64,000 bases of DNA from Peptococcaceae bacterium 1109 (GTDB lineage: Bacteria > Bacillota > Limnochordia > Darwinibacteriales > Darwinibacteriaceae). Position 1 is the stretch's first letter. Each line of letters begins with the position of its first letter. Of the stretch, positions 7,777-17,038 are shown one piece after another. The stretch lies in NCBI GenBank assembly GCA_001028815.1, contig LDJB01000001.1:1029550-1093549 (forward strand), written 5' to 3'. The translations under genes and the position numbers were made by a program. A model generated the notes under the pieces. The model was not told the origin of the DNA. It worked only from the letters and a program-made list of their open reading frames with translations, and did no database searches.

Positions 7777-8637
7777 ATGCAGTTTCACCGTCCCCCTGCC
7801 ATTTATCCAGCAAGCGTCCAGCTTAAGGCCACTGATCTGAAAAGGTCACTAGAGTTCTACCAGAAAATCGTTGGTTTTAAGGTGTTTGAGGAAAGCAGCA
7901 GCCACGCGAATCTTGGCGCCGACGGAAAGACCGCCATTCTGTCGCTGGTCCAACCCGAAGATGTGGTTCCCAAGCAAGGCCGGACCACAGGCCTCTACCA
8001 CTTCGCCCTGCGCCTGCCTGAGCGGTCCCATCTCGGGCTGTTTGTGAAACACCTTGCGGAAAAAGGCATTGAGTTCGGCGCCGCGGACCACCTGGTAAGT
8101 GAAGCCATCTACTTCGAAGATCCTGACAAGAACGGAATCGAAGTCTATGTGGATACAGACCCAGAGAGTTGGGAGTGGACCAATGGGGATGTTAACATGG
8201 ACACGCTCCCCCTAGACTTGGACAGCCTCCTCGAGGAAGCAGAGCAGTCTAGCCAGAGCTGGGCCGGCCTCCCCGGCAGTACTATCGTGGGCCATATCCA
8301 CCTGCATGTGTCAAACCTAGTGCAAGCAGAGACGTTCTATGCCCATGGGTTGGGTTTCGAGGTAGTACTGCGCTTTCGGGGGAGCGCCTCGTTCTTGTCC
8401 ACGGAGAAGTACCACCACCACGTAGGGGTCAACATCTGGAATGGCGTAGATGCCCCCCGTCCTCCAAAGCACAGCGCGGGCCTGGACTATTTCACCCTTG
8501 TTTTCCCCAGTCAAGAGAGGCTCGAACAAGCTGTTTTCGATCTCTCATGCATCGGGGCCTATGTAGAGAATGTCGATGGGAAGCATTTCGTGGAAGACCC
8601 GTCAGGAAACGGAATAGTCCTTACTGCGGTATCTTGA
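7777..8637 (+). CDS. VOC-family CatE-like dioxygenase/glyoxalase
   Basis: A 286-residue vicinal-oxygen-chelate protein resembling CatE (catechol 2,3-dioxygenase type) of Bacillus, with the same length. Two betaalphabetabetabeta modules are visible. In the first, conserved residues are in ASVQLKATDL, TGLYHFALRLP and DPDKNGIEVY. In the second, GHIHLHVSNL supplies a metal His, YHHHVGVNIW a second, and FVEDPSGNGIVL aligns with the Glu strand. The ATG at 7777 is chosen from several in-frame starts because GAGGAGG lies 6 nt upstream. Actual ring cleavage of catechols is not proven; no aromatic pathway genes are adjacent. It is divergent from the broken tetR gene, which may once have influenced it. 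Confidence 0.85.
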   Translation: MQFHRPPAIYPASVQLKATDLKRSLEFYQKIVGFKVFEESSSHANLGADGKTAILSLVQPEDVVPKQGRTTGLYHFALRLPERSHLGLFVKHLAEKGIEFGAADHLVSEAIYFEDPDKNGIEVYVDTDPESWEWTNGDVNMDTLPLDLDSLLEEAEQSSQSWAGLPGSTIVGHIHLHVSNLVQAETFYAHGLGFEVVLRFRGSASFLSTEKYHHHVGVNIWNGVDAPRPPKHSAGLDYFTLVFPSQERLEQAVFDLSCIGAYVENVDGKHFVEDPSGNGIVLTAVS

Positions 8638-8666
8638 GTAAGTCTATGGTTTTGCGGCAAAACAAA

Positions 8667-8698
8667 CCCCCGGGAAAGTGGACTTCACTTCCCGGGGG
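8667..8698. terminator. Bidirectional terminator
   Basis: A long GC-rich inverted repeat (CCCCCGGGAA...TTCCCGGGGG) with a one-base bulge lies between the converging catE-like and TPP-enzyme genes. Confidence 0.65.
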
Positions 8699-8706
8699 CC
8701 TTGCTG

Positions 8707-10311
8707 TTAAGTGTGAGCGGTTGGTACGGGGACTGGTTCGACCTGAAGGTCAATGAGAGCCGGTTTCCCCGCCTCCTTTGCCTGAAGGAGTGCGTCCTTG
8801 AACTCTCTTGTGGTGATGCGCCAACCCATTCCCCCGCACGCTTCTGCCACCTGGCAATAGCGAATATCCTGCAGTTCCACGCCGAGGGGCTTCAGCCCCC
8901 CAGCAGCCATGGCGCTTTTTTCCATCGCGTAAGCCCTGTTATTCATGAGTACAAAGGTAATGGGAAGCTGGAGTTCAACACAGGATGCGAACTCCCCCAT
9001 GAGCATGGAGAAACCACCATCTCCTATGAGGCAAAACACCTGAGCATCGGGGCGGGCAAGTTTGGCGGCAATGCTTGCTCCCAGGGAAAACCCCATGCCC
9101 CGCCAGCGGCCGGAAACAAGGACCGGCTGGCCTTTGCCTTGGAAAAAGCGGTTAAACCACAAAACGTGATCGCCAACATCAAGGCAGAATACGGCCTCAG
9201 AGCCTGCGTGTTCGGATAAGAGGCGCACTGCCCTGCCAGGGTGGCCCTCTTGGCCTTGAGCAAGCTCCTTGGCAAGTCTATCTTCCCAATCGCCCGCGGA
9301 CCGGGCTACCTGTTCGCGCCAGGTTTGGTTTGCCGGACATGCACCAAGCTTGCTGAGTAAGGTGGAAAGCACTCTCTTAGCATCGCCAACCACCCCAAAG
9401 TCCGCGGGTACTCCCCTACTGATATTCGCAGGATGCGCATCAATGGCTAGAACTTTCTGCCGGTCAGTGGTCAGAGAAGTAGGCCAGTAAGTGGCCCCAA
9501 TCTTATTGAGGCCGTCGCATTGGCTCATGAGCTCCACCGCGGCCTCAGAGCCGCCCTCCCCGATCCCCCCCACTGCCAGAGGATGGCTGGGGATCATGCC
9601 GGCCATGGGCAGGGTATGCATCACTCCCGCTCCGATCCTCTCCGACAAGGCCATTACTTCTGCCATCGCCCGAGAGGCGCCTCGTCCAGCGAGAATCATG
9701 GGCTTGCGCAGGCGGCCGACCCAGTCAGCGGCTTCGTCTAGCACTTCCTCAGGGGACTGGGGGACCTGGGTTAAGTAGGGCTCCGCCTTGAGCTGCACCG
9801 CTTTGACTTTGTGCTGCCAGAAGTCTTTGGGGACGCTCAGGTGGACCGGCCCCCCTTGCGCCACCGCAGTGCGGAGCAAATCTGTGGCTATCGTGCTGAG
9901 GCTCTGGGGATTGGCCAGATTCTCCGACCGGATGGTAACAGAACCCAAGAGCTTTTGCTGGTTGATGTACTGCTTGTGGCCTGTGCCCATGTACATGGAC
10001 TCCACCTGCCCGGTGATTGCCATAACGGGCACCGCATCGCTTGTGGCATCCGCTAGGCCGTTCACCAAGTGGCCTGTTCCCGGGCCTCCATCGGCCAAAA
10101 CGACCCCCAGTTCCCCTGTGAGCTTAGCGCAGGCAGAAGCGGCATAAGCCGCACTCTCCTCATTGCGCAGGGGGATAAAGCGGATCGAGTGCTTCCCTAA
10201 GATCGAGACGAAGGGCAGGATAGAATCTCCCACCAAGCCGAAGATGAACTTCGCGCCCCAGGAGGCGAGGATGTCTGCAAGGTGCTGGGCGAGGGATGCG
10301 GTCTTAGCCAT
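8707..10311 (-). CDS. TPP-dependent enzyme, acetolactate synthase/pyruvate oxidase-like
   Basis: A 534-residue thiamine-diphosphate enzyme of the acetohydroxyacid synthase/pyruvate oxidase superfamily. It has the N-terminal TPP_enzyme_N domain with the activating Glu in RNEESAAYAA, a central domain, and the C-terminal cofactor motif GDGGFSM followed about 25 residues later by NN (VLMNNRAYAM). It ends about 30-40 residues earlier than typical catalytic ALS subunits and no small regulatory subunit gene is adjacent, so a role in isoleucine/valine synthesis is doubtful. Pyruvate oxidase, sulfoacetaldehyde acetyltransferase or another 2-oxoacid-decarboxylating activity is possible. The gene stands alone with a terminator behind it. 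Confidence 0.85.
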   Translation of the reverse strand: MAKTASLAQHLADILASWGAKFIFGLVGDSILPFVSILGKHSIRFIPLRNEESAAYAASACAKLTGELGVVLADGGPGTGHLVNGLADATSDAVPVMAITGQVESMYMGTGHKQYINQQKLLGSVTIRSENLANPQSLSTIATDLLRTAVAQGGPVHLSVPKDFWQHKVKAVQLKAEPYLTQVPQSPEEVLDEAADWVGRLRKPMILAGRGASRAMAEVMALSERIGAGVMHTLPMAGMIPSHPLAVGGIGEGGSEAAVELMSQCDGLNKIGATYWPTSLTTDRQKVLAIDAHPANISRGVPADFGVVGDAKRVLSTLLSKLGACPANQTWREQVARSAGDWEDRLAKELAQGQEGHPGRAVRLLSEHAGSEAVFCLDVGDHVLWFNRFFQGKGQPVLVSGRWRGMGFSLGASIAAKLARPDAQVFCLIGDGGFSMLMGEFASCVELQLPITFVLMNNRAYAMEKSAMAAGGLKPLGVELQDIRYCQVAEACGGMGWRITTREFKDALLQAKEAGKPALIDLQVEPVPVPTAHT

Positions 10312-10466
10312 AGAATCACCTCATCGCTTGATACCTCTCCTCTATGGTGTGCCAGCAGGTGCTGAAGTATCCACCATCGGGAGAAGCTACGCTTGCACGC
10401 AGGGTAAGCTTCAGGATGAGGGATATAACGGGATAATCAAGATGCGGAGTCTATCCTCGCTGTCCA

Positions 10467-11231
10467 CTAAAGGCTAGCCAGTGCGCCCTGGGGCTTCTTC
10501 AGGATATAGATAATGAAGTTCGGAACACGCAGTTCGTCATCAAGCTCGGGATAGCGCTCTACCATTTCTGCAGAGACCGTTGGTTCTATGATATCTTCCA
10601 GGATAAACCCGGCTTTGAGAAAGCCCCGGACATATGTGGCCAAGGTTCTGTGGAAATTAGTGATCTCCACGCACTTCATTTTAAAGTGGCGCTCTCCCTC
10701 AGCGAAGTAGTCATCTAGGATTACATGTACTTTTGCACCATCTGGCTGCCGCTGCCAAAGGCCCGTAGCGGACCGCATAGGATGAATGTTCACGATTATG
10801 AAGCGCCCGCCATCCTTGAGCACGCGAAAGACTTCGTGGACGTTCGCCTCGAAGTCTGCCAGATCGCAGTGATTGAGATAGGAGACACCCAAATCGAAGC
10901 TTTCATCTTGGAGGAAGGGCATGTGCTCGACGTCGCCGAGGATGTACTCCTCTTTGCTTGACTGCAGCTCCCGGGCGGCCTCAATCATGGGCTCGCATGT
11001 ATCCACGCCTACTACGAAACCCGCTCCCCGTTCTGCTAGCATTCTGCAGAACCTGCCCTCACCGCAGCCACTGTCCAGGATGCTCATGCCTTGTACATCA
11101 CCGCAGGCAGCCAGCATATACGCATCGAGCATACCTCTCCTGGGTACATCTCCCCCTTGGCGCGCCTCTGCGATCCAATGGGGTGCTAGCTTAATCCATT
11201 CTTCTCTGAGTCCCTGTTGCTCCTTGGGCAT
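10467..11231 (-). CDS. Class I SAM-dependent methyltransferase
   Basis: A 254-residue Rossmann-fold methyltransferase. Motif I is ILDSGCGEGRFCRMLAERGA; the acidic strand end is VVGVDTCEPMIEAA; motif II region is ILGDVEHMPF and the post-motif is VFRVLKDGGRFIIVN, all typical of the Methyltransf_11 group. The ATG at 11231 has GGAGGAGG upstream and is preferred over the longer frame from 11348, which would run through a terminator hairpin. The substrate is not evident. The C-terminal part is wider than a minimal domain and may cap the active site. Confidence 0.87.
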   Translation of the reverse strand: MPKEQQGLREEWIKLAPHWIAEARQGGDVPRRGMLDAYMLAACGDVQGMSILDSGCGEGRFCRMLAERGAGFVVGVDTCEPMIEAARELQSSKEEYILGDVEHMPFLQDESFDLGVSYLNHCDLADFEANVHEVFRVLKDGGRFIIVNIHPMRSATGLWQRQPDGAKVHVILDDYFAEGERHFKMKCVEITNFHRTLATYVRGFLKAGFILEDIIEPTVSAEMVERYPELDDELRVPNFIIYILKKPQGALASL

Positions 11232-11250
11232 ACCTTGCCTCCTCCCGAAA

Positions 11251-11272
11251 TAAGGGGGCAGAGCCCCCCTGT
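11251..11272 (-). terminator. Intrinsic terminator of secreted-protein gene
   Basis: On the minus strand GGGGGGC-tct-GCCCCCTT is followed by TTATTTC. It lies just after the stop at 11288. Confidence 0.6.
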
Positions 11273-11287
11273 TGCCACTATCCTGTC

Positions 11288-11926
11288 TCAGCGAGCGCTT
11301 CCTCGCCCAGTTAGGATCAGCATAATCGAGTCGTATGGATGTGGACACGACAATTCTTGCGTTATCTCTTTGCCGGGCTTTATTTCATTGTGCCGATCCG
11401 TGAAGTAGCGCGAGTTGTAGTAGACCACCTCATCACCACTAAAGAACAAGCAGTGAACCTTCACATAGCGAGCTGGCTCGTGGCCATGGTTGATTACAGA
11501 GACGATTTCCTTCTTCAGTGCGGTATGACTCTCAAAAGCAAGGTTTTGAATCACAGGAGTATACCAACTCTCTTCCGCTTCCACGTTGTACTCAACCGTA
11601 GTGAAGGGCTCGTCGAAGTAGAATTGCATGATCGTCTTTTCCCCTGGAGGAACGGCCCGCTCGTCGTTGCTTTTCGCCCCCACGATTTGCCCAGCAGCGT
11701 TGAAGACCTTTACAGAAGCATAGACGTCCAGCGTTTCTGGGGACGCATTTTGGAAGATGGAGTAAAGGTACACCCTCCCCGTGCTGCTTGTATACGTATA
11801 GTGGTCTACAAACCGGACCGCATGGGAATAATCTGTTTGCCCATGGGCAACTGCGCTGTGGCCCACCCCCACTATGGCGAGCAAAACCAAGGCATAAACC
11901 AGGAAGGTCCTTTTCACGGCTACCAC
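11288..11926 (-). CDS. Secreted protein of unknown function
   Basis: A 212-residue protein with a clear signal peptide (MVAVKRTFLVYALVLLAIVG, cleavage probably after SAVAHG near residue 28). The mature part is beta-rich: strands such as RVYLYSIFQNASPETLDVY and VKVFNAAGQIVGAKSN resemble FxLYD-like or Ig-like extracellular modules that follow the pattern of a modified backbone with PPGEK turns. I do not recognise a specific family and see no catalytic motif. It is probably exported across the membrane and is transcribed alone; a terminator follows. Confidence 0.65.
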   Translation of the reverse strand: MVAVKRTFLVYALVLLAIVGVGHSAVAHGQTDYSHAVRFVDHYTYTSSTGRVYLYSIFQNASPETLDVYASVKVFNAAGQIVGAKSNDERAVPPGEKTIMQFYFDEPFTTVEYNVEAEESWYTPVIQNLAFESHTALKKEIVSVINHGHEPARYVKVHCLFFSGDEVVYYNSRYFTDRHNEIKPGKEITQELSCPHPYDSIMLILTGRGSAR

Positions 11927-12088
11927 CCCTTCTCCTGCTTTGACAAGATTTTACTTCTGTATGAACGCATAAATCCCTTTTGTGCAGGCAGTATTCCAGT
12001 GCGTAGTTCCCGTTCGCCTTTCCGGCAGGATTTGGACTATTCAGAACAGAATACCGTTATGAGTGCAGGGGAAAGGGGGACCAACGGC

Positions 12089-12976
12089 ATGCAGGAAGAT
12101 GCTATTCGGTTAGCCGTCTTCCAGTGGCTAGAAGAGCAGACTAGGTTTGACGATGTGCTTGATTGGTTCGATCTACGGGACAAGTTCTACTACCAGGGGC
12201 AGCAGATTAGCCTCGTTGGGCAGCAGGGCATTTGGAAACCTCGGGTCTTTGGGTCCGTTCCAATCTCCATTCGAACCTCCCCGAAAGGGCCCTATAACGA
12301 TGGATTCACCGCGGATGGGTTGCTGTACTACAAGTACCGGGGAACCGATCCCAACCACCATGAGAACAGGGGCCTGCGGGAAGCGATGGAAAGGCAAGTG
12401 CCCCTCGTGTACTTCCATGCTCTAATGCCCCGAAAGTACTTGGCCGCATGGCCGGTGTTCATTGTTGGGGAAGACCGGCGGAGCTTAACGTTTATTGTGG
12501 CAGTAGATGATAAACACCACCTCACCCCGGTTCAATCACAGAGTGAGGCTGCACAGTACCGCCGGCAGTATATCACCGTGAGTTTTAGGACGCGGCTTCA
12601 TCAAAGGTCCTTCCGAATGAGGGTCCTTGACGCTTATCGCAGCCAATGTGCCTTTTGCCGCCTCCGCCACGCGGAACTCCTAGATGCCGCCCACATTATC
12701 CCCGACAGCGATCCCCTAGGCGAGCCCATCGTCAACAATGGCCTATCTTTGTGCAAGATTCACCATGCAGCTTTCGACCGCAACTTTATCGGGGTTACGC
12801 CCGACTATGAAATTGTGGTGCGGGGCGATTTACTCTCGGAAATCGACGGGCCAATGCTCCGCCACGGCATCCAAGGACTGCACAACACCAAGCTCCTCTT
12901 GCCGAGCCGCCCCACTCAGCATCCAGATAGAGACCGCCTCGCCATGCGCTATGAACAGTTTAAGAAAGCCATATAA
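12089..12976 (+). CDS. HNH endonuclease, COG3440-like
   Basis: A 295-residue protein with a C-terminal HNH nuclease domain. Two zinc-type cysteines open it (CAFCRLRHAELLDAAHI), the first catalytic His follows (AAHI), then Asn (NNGLSLC) and the last His (KIHHAAFDRNFIGV). The N-terminal 190 residues match the recognition part of the COG3440 predicted restriction endonucleases (DGFTADGLLYYKYRG, with a PLVYF strand). The ATG at 12089 has AAGGGGGA at good spacing; the frame is open far upstream only because it shadows the secreted-protein gene. No methyltransferase partner is adjacent, so it may be a modification-dependent or solitary nuclease. Confidence 0.85.
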   Translation: MQEDAIRLAVFQWLEEQTRFDDVLDWFDLRDKFYYQGQQISLVGQQGIWKPRVFGSVPISIRTSPKGPYNDGFTADGLLYYKYRGTDPNHHENRGLREAMERQVPLVYFHALMPRKYLAAWPVFIVGEDRRSLTFIVAVDDKHHLTPVQSQSEAAQYRRQYITVSFRTRLHQRSFRMRVLDAYRSQCAFCRLRHAELLDAAHIIPDSDPLGEPIVNNGLSLCKIHHAAFDRNFIGVTPDYEIVVRGDLLSEIDGPMLRHGIQGLHNTKLLLPSRPTQHPDRDRLAMRYEQFKKAI

Positions 12977-12981
12977 CGGCG

Positions 12982-13014
12982 AAAAGCGAGCCTAGCCTGA
13001 GCTAGACTCGCTTT
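12982..13014. terminator. Intrinsic terminator after HNH gene
   Basis: AAAAGCGAG...CTCGCTTTTTT with an inner CTAGC/GCTAG stem forms a strong hairpin with T-runs on both strands. It can end both the HNH gene and the long minus-strand ARH operon, whose last stop codon is at 13016. Confidence 0.85.
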
Positions 13015-13015
13015 T

Positions 13016-13324
13016 TTAGTCAATGTTCAGTTCAAAGAGGGGCGAGCTTTGCTGCGCTCCATACAGGTCCGCGCATGTGGGATCGTCTGAAGGGACAGGC
13101 TTTAGGAATGAAATCTTGATACCGAGGCACTCATCTACAAACCAGATGCCTAAGACGTCCTCTAGAGGAATCTTGTAAAGCTCAGCGATAGCCTGGGGAG
13201 TAATGGCCTCTGAATCACGCACCGTTTGGTACTTCTCCCCATCGCTGAAGAAGATGTCCAGCGTGGTAATGAACGGCGATGCGTTCTTGCTCCGAATCAC
13301 TTCAGCGTAATCCATCAAGCGCAT
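13016..13324 (-). CDS. DUF4387-family protein
   Basis: A 102-residue protein of the DUF4387 family, which is almost always encoded next to AtuA/DUF1446 proteins and is sometimes fused to them. The start at 13324 has AGGAG 9 nt upstream and overlaps the end of the AtuA-like gene by 23 bp, so translation is likely coupled. Core features: the MRLMDYAEVIRSKNASPF N-terminus, FFSDGEKYQTVRDS and the GIKISFLKPVP strand. The pair probably forms one enzyme complex. It is the last gene of the ARH operon. Confidence 0.85.
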   Translation of the reverse strand: MRLMDYAEVIRSKNASPFITTLDIFFSDGEKYQTVRDSEAITPQAIAELYKIPLEDVLGIWFVDECLGIKISFLKPVPSDDPTCADLYGAQQSSPLFELNID

Positions 13325-14729
13325 GGGGCTCAACTCCTCTCCACGAGAAACGCTCCACTGATGTGCGGAACGGCTCTCCAGGATCCTCCAGGGGCCATGC
13401 ATGCCAGATGCTAAACTCAAACACAGGCCCAACGGGCACTGCTCTCCCTGGGGAAAACGGAATAGCGATGTTCCCTGCAGTGCTCAGCCGCCCAGGAAAG
13501 CCGTGATGGGCCAAGGTTGAGCTAGCAAAGGAACAGACACTATCTGCGAGCTTCTGGGCCTCGGCTACCACATCGAGAAGCACACAAATCTCGTGGCCAT
13601 CAATAGCTGGACTTGGCTCGCAGTTCCCTAGCACCGCATTTCTGCCGTAGACCTTGAAGTTTAGCGCATATTTCTCCCTGCCAAGATGGGCGAAGAAGCC
13701 CTCCACAAGGACCCTAGTGTCGTCTAAGATAAGGTCCAGATTGGCAATGACCCTTGGATCCCGCACACCCGCAATGCAGATGCTGCGATACCCCACTTGG
13801 CGCACTCCCTCAAGCTTAACGGTGTACCGCTCTGCCTCAACCCAGCGCCCCCCTGTAACCTTCACGGTGCGCTCGTCCACTTGCTCGTAGCTGGCTCCGC
13901 TCACATCTAGCGCTCCCCCTGGGTTGACTTCCTGGTTCGGGTTAGAACGCTCATAGAACGCATGGCCTGTGACGCTTTCAGGGGTGCACCGCCTCGCAGG
14001 GTTCGTGGGCAGTACGCAAAATGAGCCCCCAGAGATTATCCCAAGCAGGCCATCGTTGCCGCTGCCTGGAGTGGCCGCCAAAGCGCCATCTTCCATGATC
14101 TTGCCGAAATGCATGGCAAGGCCTTTGTCAAAACCGTGCAGCAGAGGCAGAGCTGCATAGAGCCCCACATCAAGGGCTCGCCCGCAGATTATCCCGTCCA
14201 GGCCCGGGTTTTCCTCCCAAAGCTGCATTACCACTTCCGGCCCTACCTGAGCCACTATGCGAGTAGCCTGGCGCACATTGTCCTCCGTTAAGATTGGCTC
14301 AAGCCGCCCATGGGGTACGATGCGCTCAGCCTGAACTCCGTCCCTGATTCCTTGAATAAGGTAGTCATGAGACACGTCGCTCCAAATCACGCCCACAGTA
14401 AGGTCCATCTCGTGCTGGACGCAGATATCCTTGACCAAGTCCAGGGAGAGCCGGGTGGTGGCATCTGCCCCGCACCCCCCTGCAGATACTATAAACGGCA
14501 CACCGTTTCGCTTAGCGGTGGTGATGATCAACTCCAGGTCCCGTCGAAGCGCCTCTTCTGCCATGACAGGCTTGCCCACGCCCAAGTAATACGGCCCCGC
14601 ATCAGTGGTGGTCCCTTGTGCGATTATCCCGTCCAGCCCCAAGCGGGCTGCTTCCTGAAGAGAACGCTCATCAACGCCGTGCCCCAAGAACGAAGTGGCA
14701 GAGTAGATCTTCAGTTCAGATTTTGCCAA
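13302..14729 (-). CDS. AtuA-like (DUF1446) protein
   Basis: A 475-residue protein of the DUF1446/AtuA family, named after a Pseudomonas acyclic-terpene utilisation gene; the biochemical activity is not well established. Family features: an early GTTTDAGPYYLG, the glycine-rich VSAGGCGADATTRLSLDL, the GRALDVGLYAALPL block and GNCEPSPAIDGHEICVLLDV. The start is a TTG (14729) with GGGGGA upstream. It lies 18 nt after an ARH gene and overlaps the DUF4387 gene. No acyl-CoA carboxylase or dehydrogenase is nearby, so terpene degradation is unlikely here. Its position behind four ARH proteins suggests it acts on a product of that pathway. Confidence 0.85.
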   Translation of the reverse strand: MAKSELKIYSATSFLGHGVDERSLQEAARLGLDGIIAQGTTTDAGPYYLGVGKPVMAEEALRRDLELIITTAKRNGVPFIVSAGGCGADATTRLSLDLVKDICVQHEMDLTVGVIWSDVSHDYLIQGIRDGVQAERIVPHGRLEPILTEDNVRQATRIVAQVGPEVVMQLWEENPGLDGIICGRALDVGLYAALPLLHGFDKGLAMHFGKIMEDGALAATPGSGNDGLLGIISGGSFCVLPTNPARRCTPESVTGHAFYERSNPNQEVNPGGALDVSGASYEQVDERTVKVTGGRWVEAERYTVKLEGVRQVGYRSICIAGVRDPRVIANLDLILDDTRVLVEGFFAHLGREKYALNFKVYGRNAVLGNCEPSPAIDGHEICVLLDVVAEAQKLADSVCSFASSTLAHHGFPGRLSTAGNIAIPFSPGRAVPVGPVFEFSIWHAWPLEDPGEPFRTSVERFSWRGVEPHALDGLR

Positions 14730-14747
14730 GATAGATCCCCCTTAGTC

Positions 14748-15692
14748 CTACTTGATCAGCGCGGTTAACTCTTGGGCCACTTCCCGGAGGTCCTTGCCTT
14801 TGGTAAACTTCAGGCAGGTACCTGTTGGGTAGCGGGTCTTTTCCACCCAACGCCTGGGGATGGCCTCACAGCCGTTCAGGGCCCCGAGCAAGGCCCCCAC
14901 AATGGCGGCAATGGTATCCGCATCGCGGCCAAAGTTACCGCTGCAGATAATCCCCCGGCGAAAATCGCCGCCGCTGAGGCGAAATAGGGCAAAGGCCTGG
15001 GGGACTGCTTCCGGCGCCGCGGCTTTGTACGTTGTCCACAGCTCTGTGTGAAGGGGAATCCACGCCTCTTCATAGCTAGGGAACTGATCTACGATGGCCA
15101 TCGCTTTCTGGAATGCGTAAGCCAGCCACGAATCCGGGGGGATTACACTCTGGGCGGCGGCGATGATCTCATCCACCGTCCCCCCAGCCATCGCCCGGGA
15201 GACCCCTGCTGCCACAGCCTGGGCACCCCAAATCCCGTCCCGGAAATGGCTAACGGAGGCATCGGCTTCAGCCCAAGCTGCCGCTTTGGCAATGTCGCCG
15301 CCGGCCACAATGCCAATGGGTGCAGCCCGCATAGCTGCTCCATCGCTGATGTGGTAGGCGTTATACATCCCGCTGAAGGGAGGCCTCAGGCCTCGTCTGA
15401 GGTTATGCGCTGCTTCGATTTCACTGGAACCACCCCGATGGTACTCATCTTGCCCTAAGACGTACCTTTCCCAGGCCCTGACCACCGCATCAGCATCTAG
15501 GTTGCCGCCGCTGTCAATGATGGCCTGAGCAGTAAGAAGGGCAAACTCAGTATCATCGGTGCTCCAGGAACTCTCCTCGGTGAAATCAGTTGTGATGCCA
15601 AACCTTTGGTGATTCTCAGGCATGCGGGCTGCATCGCCGAATGAATCGCCGATGGCAAGGCCCGCCAACGCCCCGTATGCTTTATCAAACAT
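14748..15692 (-). CDS. ADP-ribosylglycohydrolase-fold protein (ARH-D)
   Basis: A 314-residue ARH/DraG-family protein, a helical fold with a two-metal site that cleaves N- or O-glycosidic bonds to ribose. All metal-ligand motifs are present: GLAIGDSFG (Asp16), STDDTEFALL (Asp46, Asp47) and the late GRDADTIAAIVGALLGAL. It therefore looks catalytically competent. It starts 5 nt after the stop of the preceding ARH gene and is followed by the AtuA-like gene. Family members act on ADP-ribosylated proteins, ADP-ribose derivatives or nucleoside-like glycosides; the linked sugar transporter favours a small imported substrate. Confidence 0.9.
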   Translation of the reverse strand: MFDKAYGALAGLAIGDSFGDAARMPENHQRFGITTDFTEESSWSTDDTEFALLTAQAIIDSGGNLDADAVVRAWERYVLGQDEYHRGGSSEIEAAHNLRRGLRPPFSGMYNAYHISDGAAMRAAPIGIVAGGDIAKAAAWAEADASVSHFRDGIWGAQAVAAGVSRAMAGGTVDEIIAAAQSVIPPDSWLAYAFQKAMAIVDQFPSYEEAWIPLHTELWTTYKAAAPEAVPQAFALFRLSGGDFRRGIICSGNFGRDADTIAAIVGALLGALNGCEAIPRRWVEKTRYPTGTCLKFTKGKDLREVAQELTALIK

Positions 15693-15697
15693 TATCC

Positions 15698-17038
15698 TTA
15701 CCTCCTGTCCAAGGAGAAGCGCTGTGCAAGCTTAACTGTCCTCGCGGCCAGCTCGGGGAAGGTAGTTCTGTCAAAGCCCCGCAAGCTGGTACGGATCGAG
15801 TTACGTAGCGGAGCAATCCACTTCTCAGGCAGCCTGTCCGCACCGTGAATGACCCCTAGAATGGAACCCACCGTAGCTCCGTTGCAGTCTGTATCCCAGC
15901 CGCCGGCTACCGCGTATGTGATCCCCCGTTCGTAGTCACCCTCGCTGTAGAGCAAAGCCGCGGTGACTAAGGCTGCGTTATTGATGGTGTGCACCCAGTG
16001 GTAGCGTCCGTAGAGTTCGTAGAGGCGGTCAACTGCTGATTCAAAATCGCGGATCTCCTCGTACATCCGGAACACTTCTCTGATGGCCTCTGCAAGGCGT
16101 GAGCTTTGGGGAATGTATTCAAGCCCAATACGGATTGCTTCCGCAGCTGTGTCAACCACGAAGCTTGCAGCGATGGCCGCAGCGATGAAGATCTCGCCGT
16201 AGATGCCGTTCTTCACATGGCTAACTGCAGCATCCCGGTAAGCCAGTTCCGCTGCAAGGCCAGGGTTCCCTGGGCAAATCCAGCCCCACAGGTCAGCCCG
16301 GATCTGTGCCCCAATCCACTCCCGGTAAGGATTTTGGAAGCGGGCAGTATGGGGCGGCTCAAGCTGCCGTAAGGCGTTGTAGTACGCCATGCGTTCCGCA
16401 GTGAAGACCTGCATTACAGGGAGGTTTACCAGCCACTCTTGGAGTACATCCCAGGGGGCGAACTCTGGCCCGTACTTCTCCGCGACCATCAGGTTCAGCA
16501 TGGGGTAGTTCATGTCATCATCTTCAGGCATGCACTCAATTGTCTCCCGGAGAGACTCCTGCGATGACTTGTGCCACCCAAACCTTTGCAAGAGCTCCTC
16601 CGGTACCCCTTGAGCTGTGAAATAGTCATCCAAAGGCCAGTTGCCGCTAGCCTCTAAGATTTCCCGAATCCATTCCCGGGGCCGCCCTTCCACAGGCTTG
16701 CCCAAGAGGCAGCCTGCAGCCCGCCCCAGCCATCCGCCTAAGATGCGATTGCGGAGCTCATCGGAGGTGCCTTCCCACCGGAGGGCAGTCTTGACCTGGG
16801 CAGAGGCCGCAGCAATACCCGGGAGATCCGACGGCTCAGCGGGATTGTCATCGGGAACCTCTTTATCCATCAACGCCATGAGGCTCTCCGCCTTTTCCCG
16901 GAGCTTCCCTTCCTCAGGGTGGCGTTCTCTGTATGCGGCCCACTCCTGGGCAAAGGCGCTCACGTCCCGCCCCTCTTCCTCAGCCTGCCGAAACTCGAAT
17001 TCCACTAGTTCCTCTGGTTTGATCCACGGGACACTCAT
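15698..17038 (-). CDS. Long ADP-ribosylglycohydrolase-fold protein (ARH-C)
   Basis: A 446-residue ARH-family protein with an N-terminal extension of about 90 residues (charged, EF/RQAEEEGRD helices) before the fold. It belongs to a distinct subfamily: the first motif is GGWLGRAAGCLLGKPVEG (Cys where other copies have Asp), the second is MPEDDDMNYPML, and the third is AGGWDTDCNGATVGSILG. The DDD and DTD motifs are intact, so metal binding is plausible. The ATG at 17038 has GGAGG 6 nt upstream and overlaps the stop of the previous gene as ATGA, showing coupled translation. Confidence 0.88.
   Translation of the reverse strand: MSVPWIKPEELVEFEFRQAEEEGRDVSAFAQEWAAYRERHPEEGKLREKAESLMALMDKEVPDDNPAEPSDLPGIAAASAQVKTALRWEGTSDELRNRILGGWLGRAAGCLLGKPVEGRPREWIREILEASGNWPLDDYFTAQGVPEELLQRFGWHKSSQESLRETIECMPEDDDMNYPMLNLMVAEKYGPEFAPWDVLQEWLVNLPVMQVFTAERMAYYNALRQLEPPHTARFQNPYREWIGAQIRADLWGWICPGNPGLAAELAYRDAAVSHVKNGIYGEIFIAAAIAASFVVDTAAEAIRIGLEYIPQSSRLAEAIREVFRMYEEIRDFESAVDRLYELYGRYHWVHTINNAALVTAALLYSEGDYERGITYAVAGGWDTDCNGATVGSILGVIHGADRLPEKWIAPLRNSIRTSLRGFDRTTFPELAARTVKLAQRFSLDRR

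Noticed and set aside
11339-12088. Long N-terminal extension of the HNH nuclease frame
   Set aside because: It is the shadow of the secreted-protein gene on the other strand; the ribosome site at 12089 fits the known family start.
13302-14729. Terpene (citronellol/geraniol) degradation cluster
   Set aside because: Only AtuA-like and DUF4387 are present; the carboxylase and acyl-CoA dehydrogenases of that pathway are missing.
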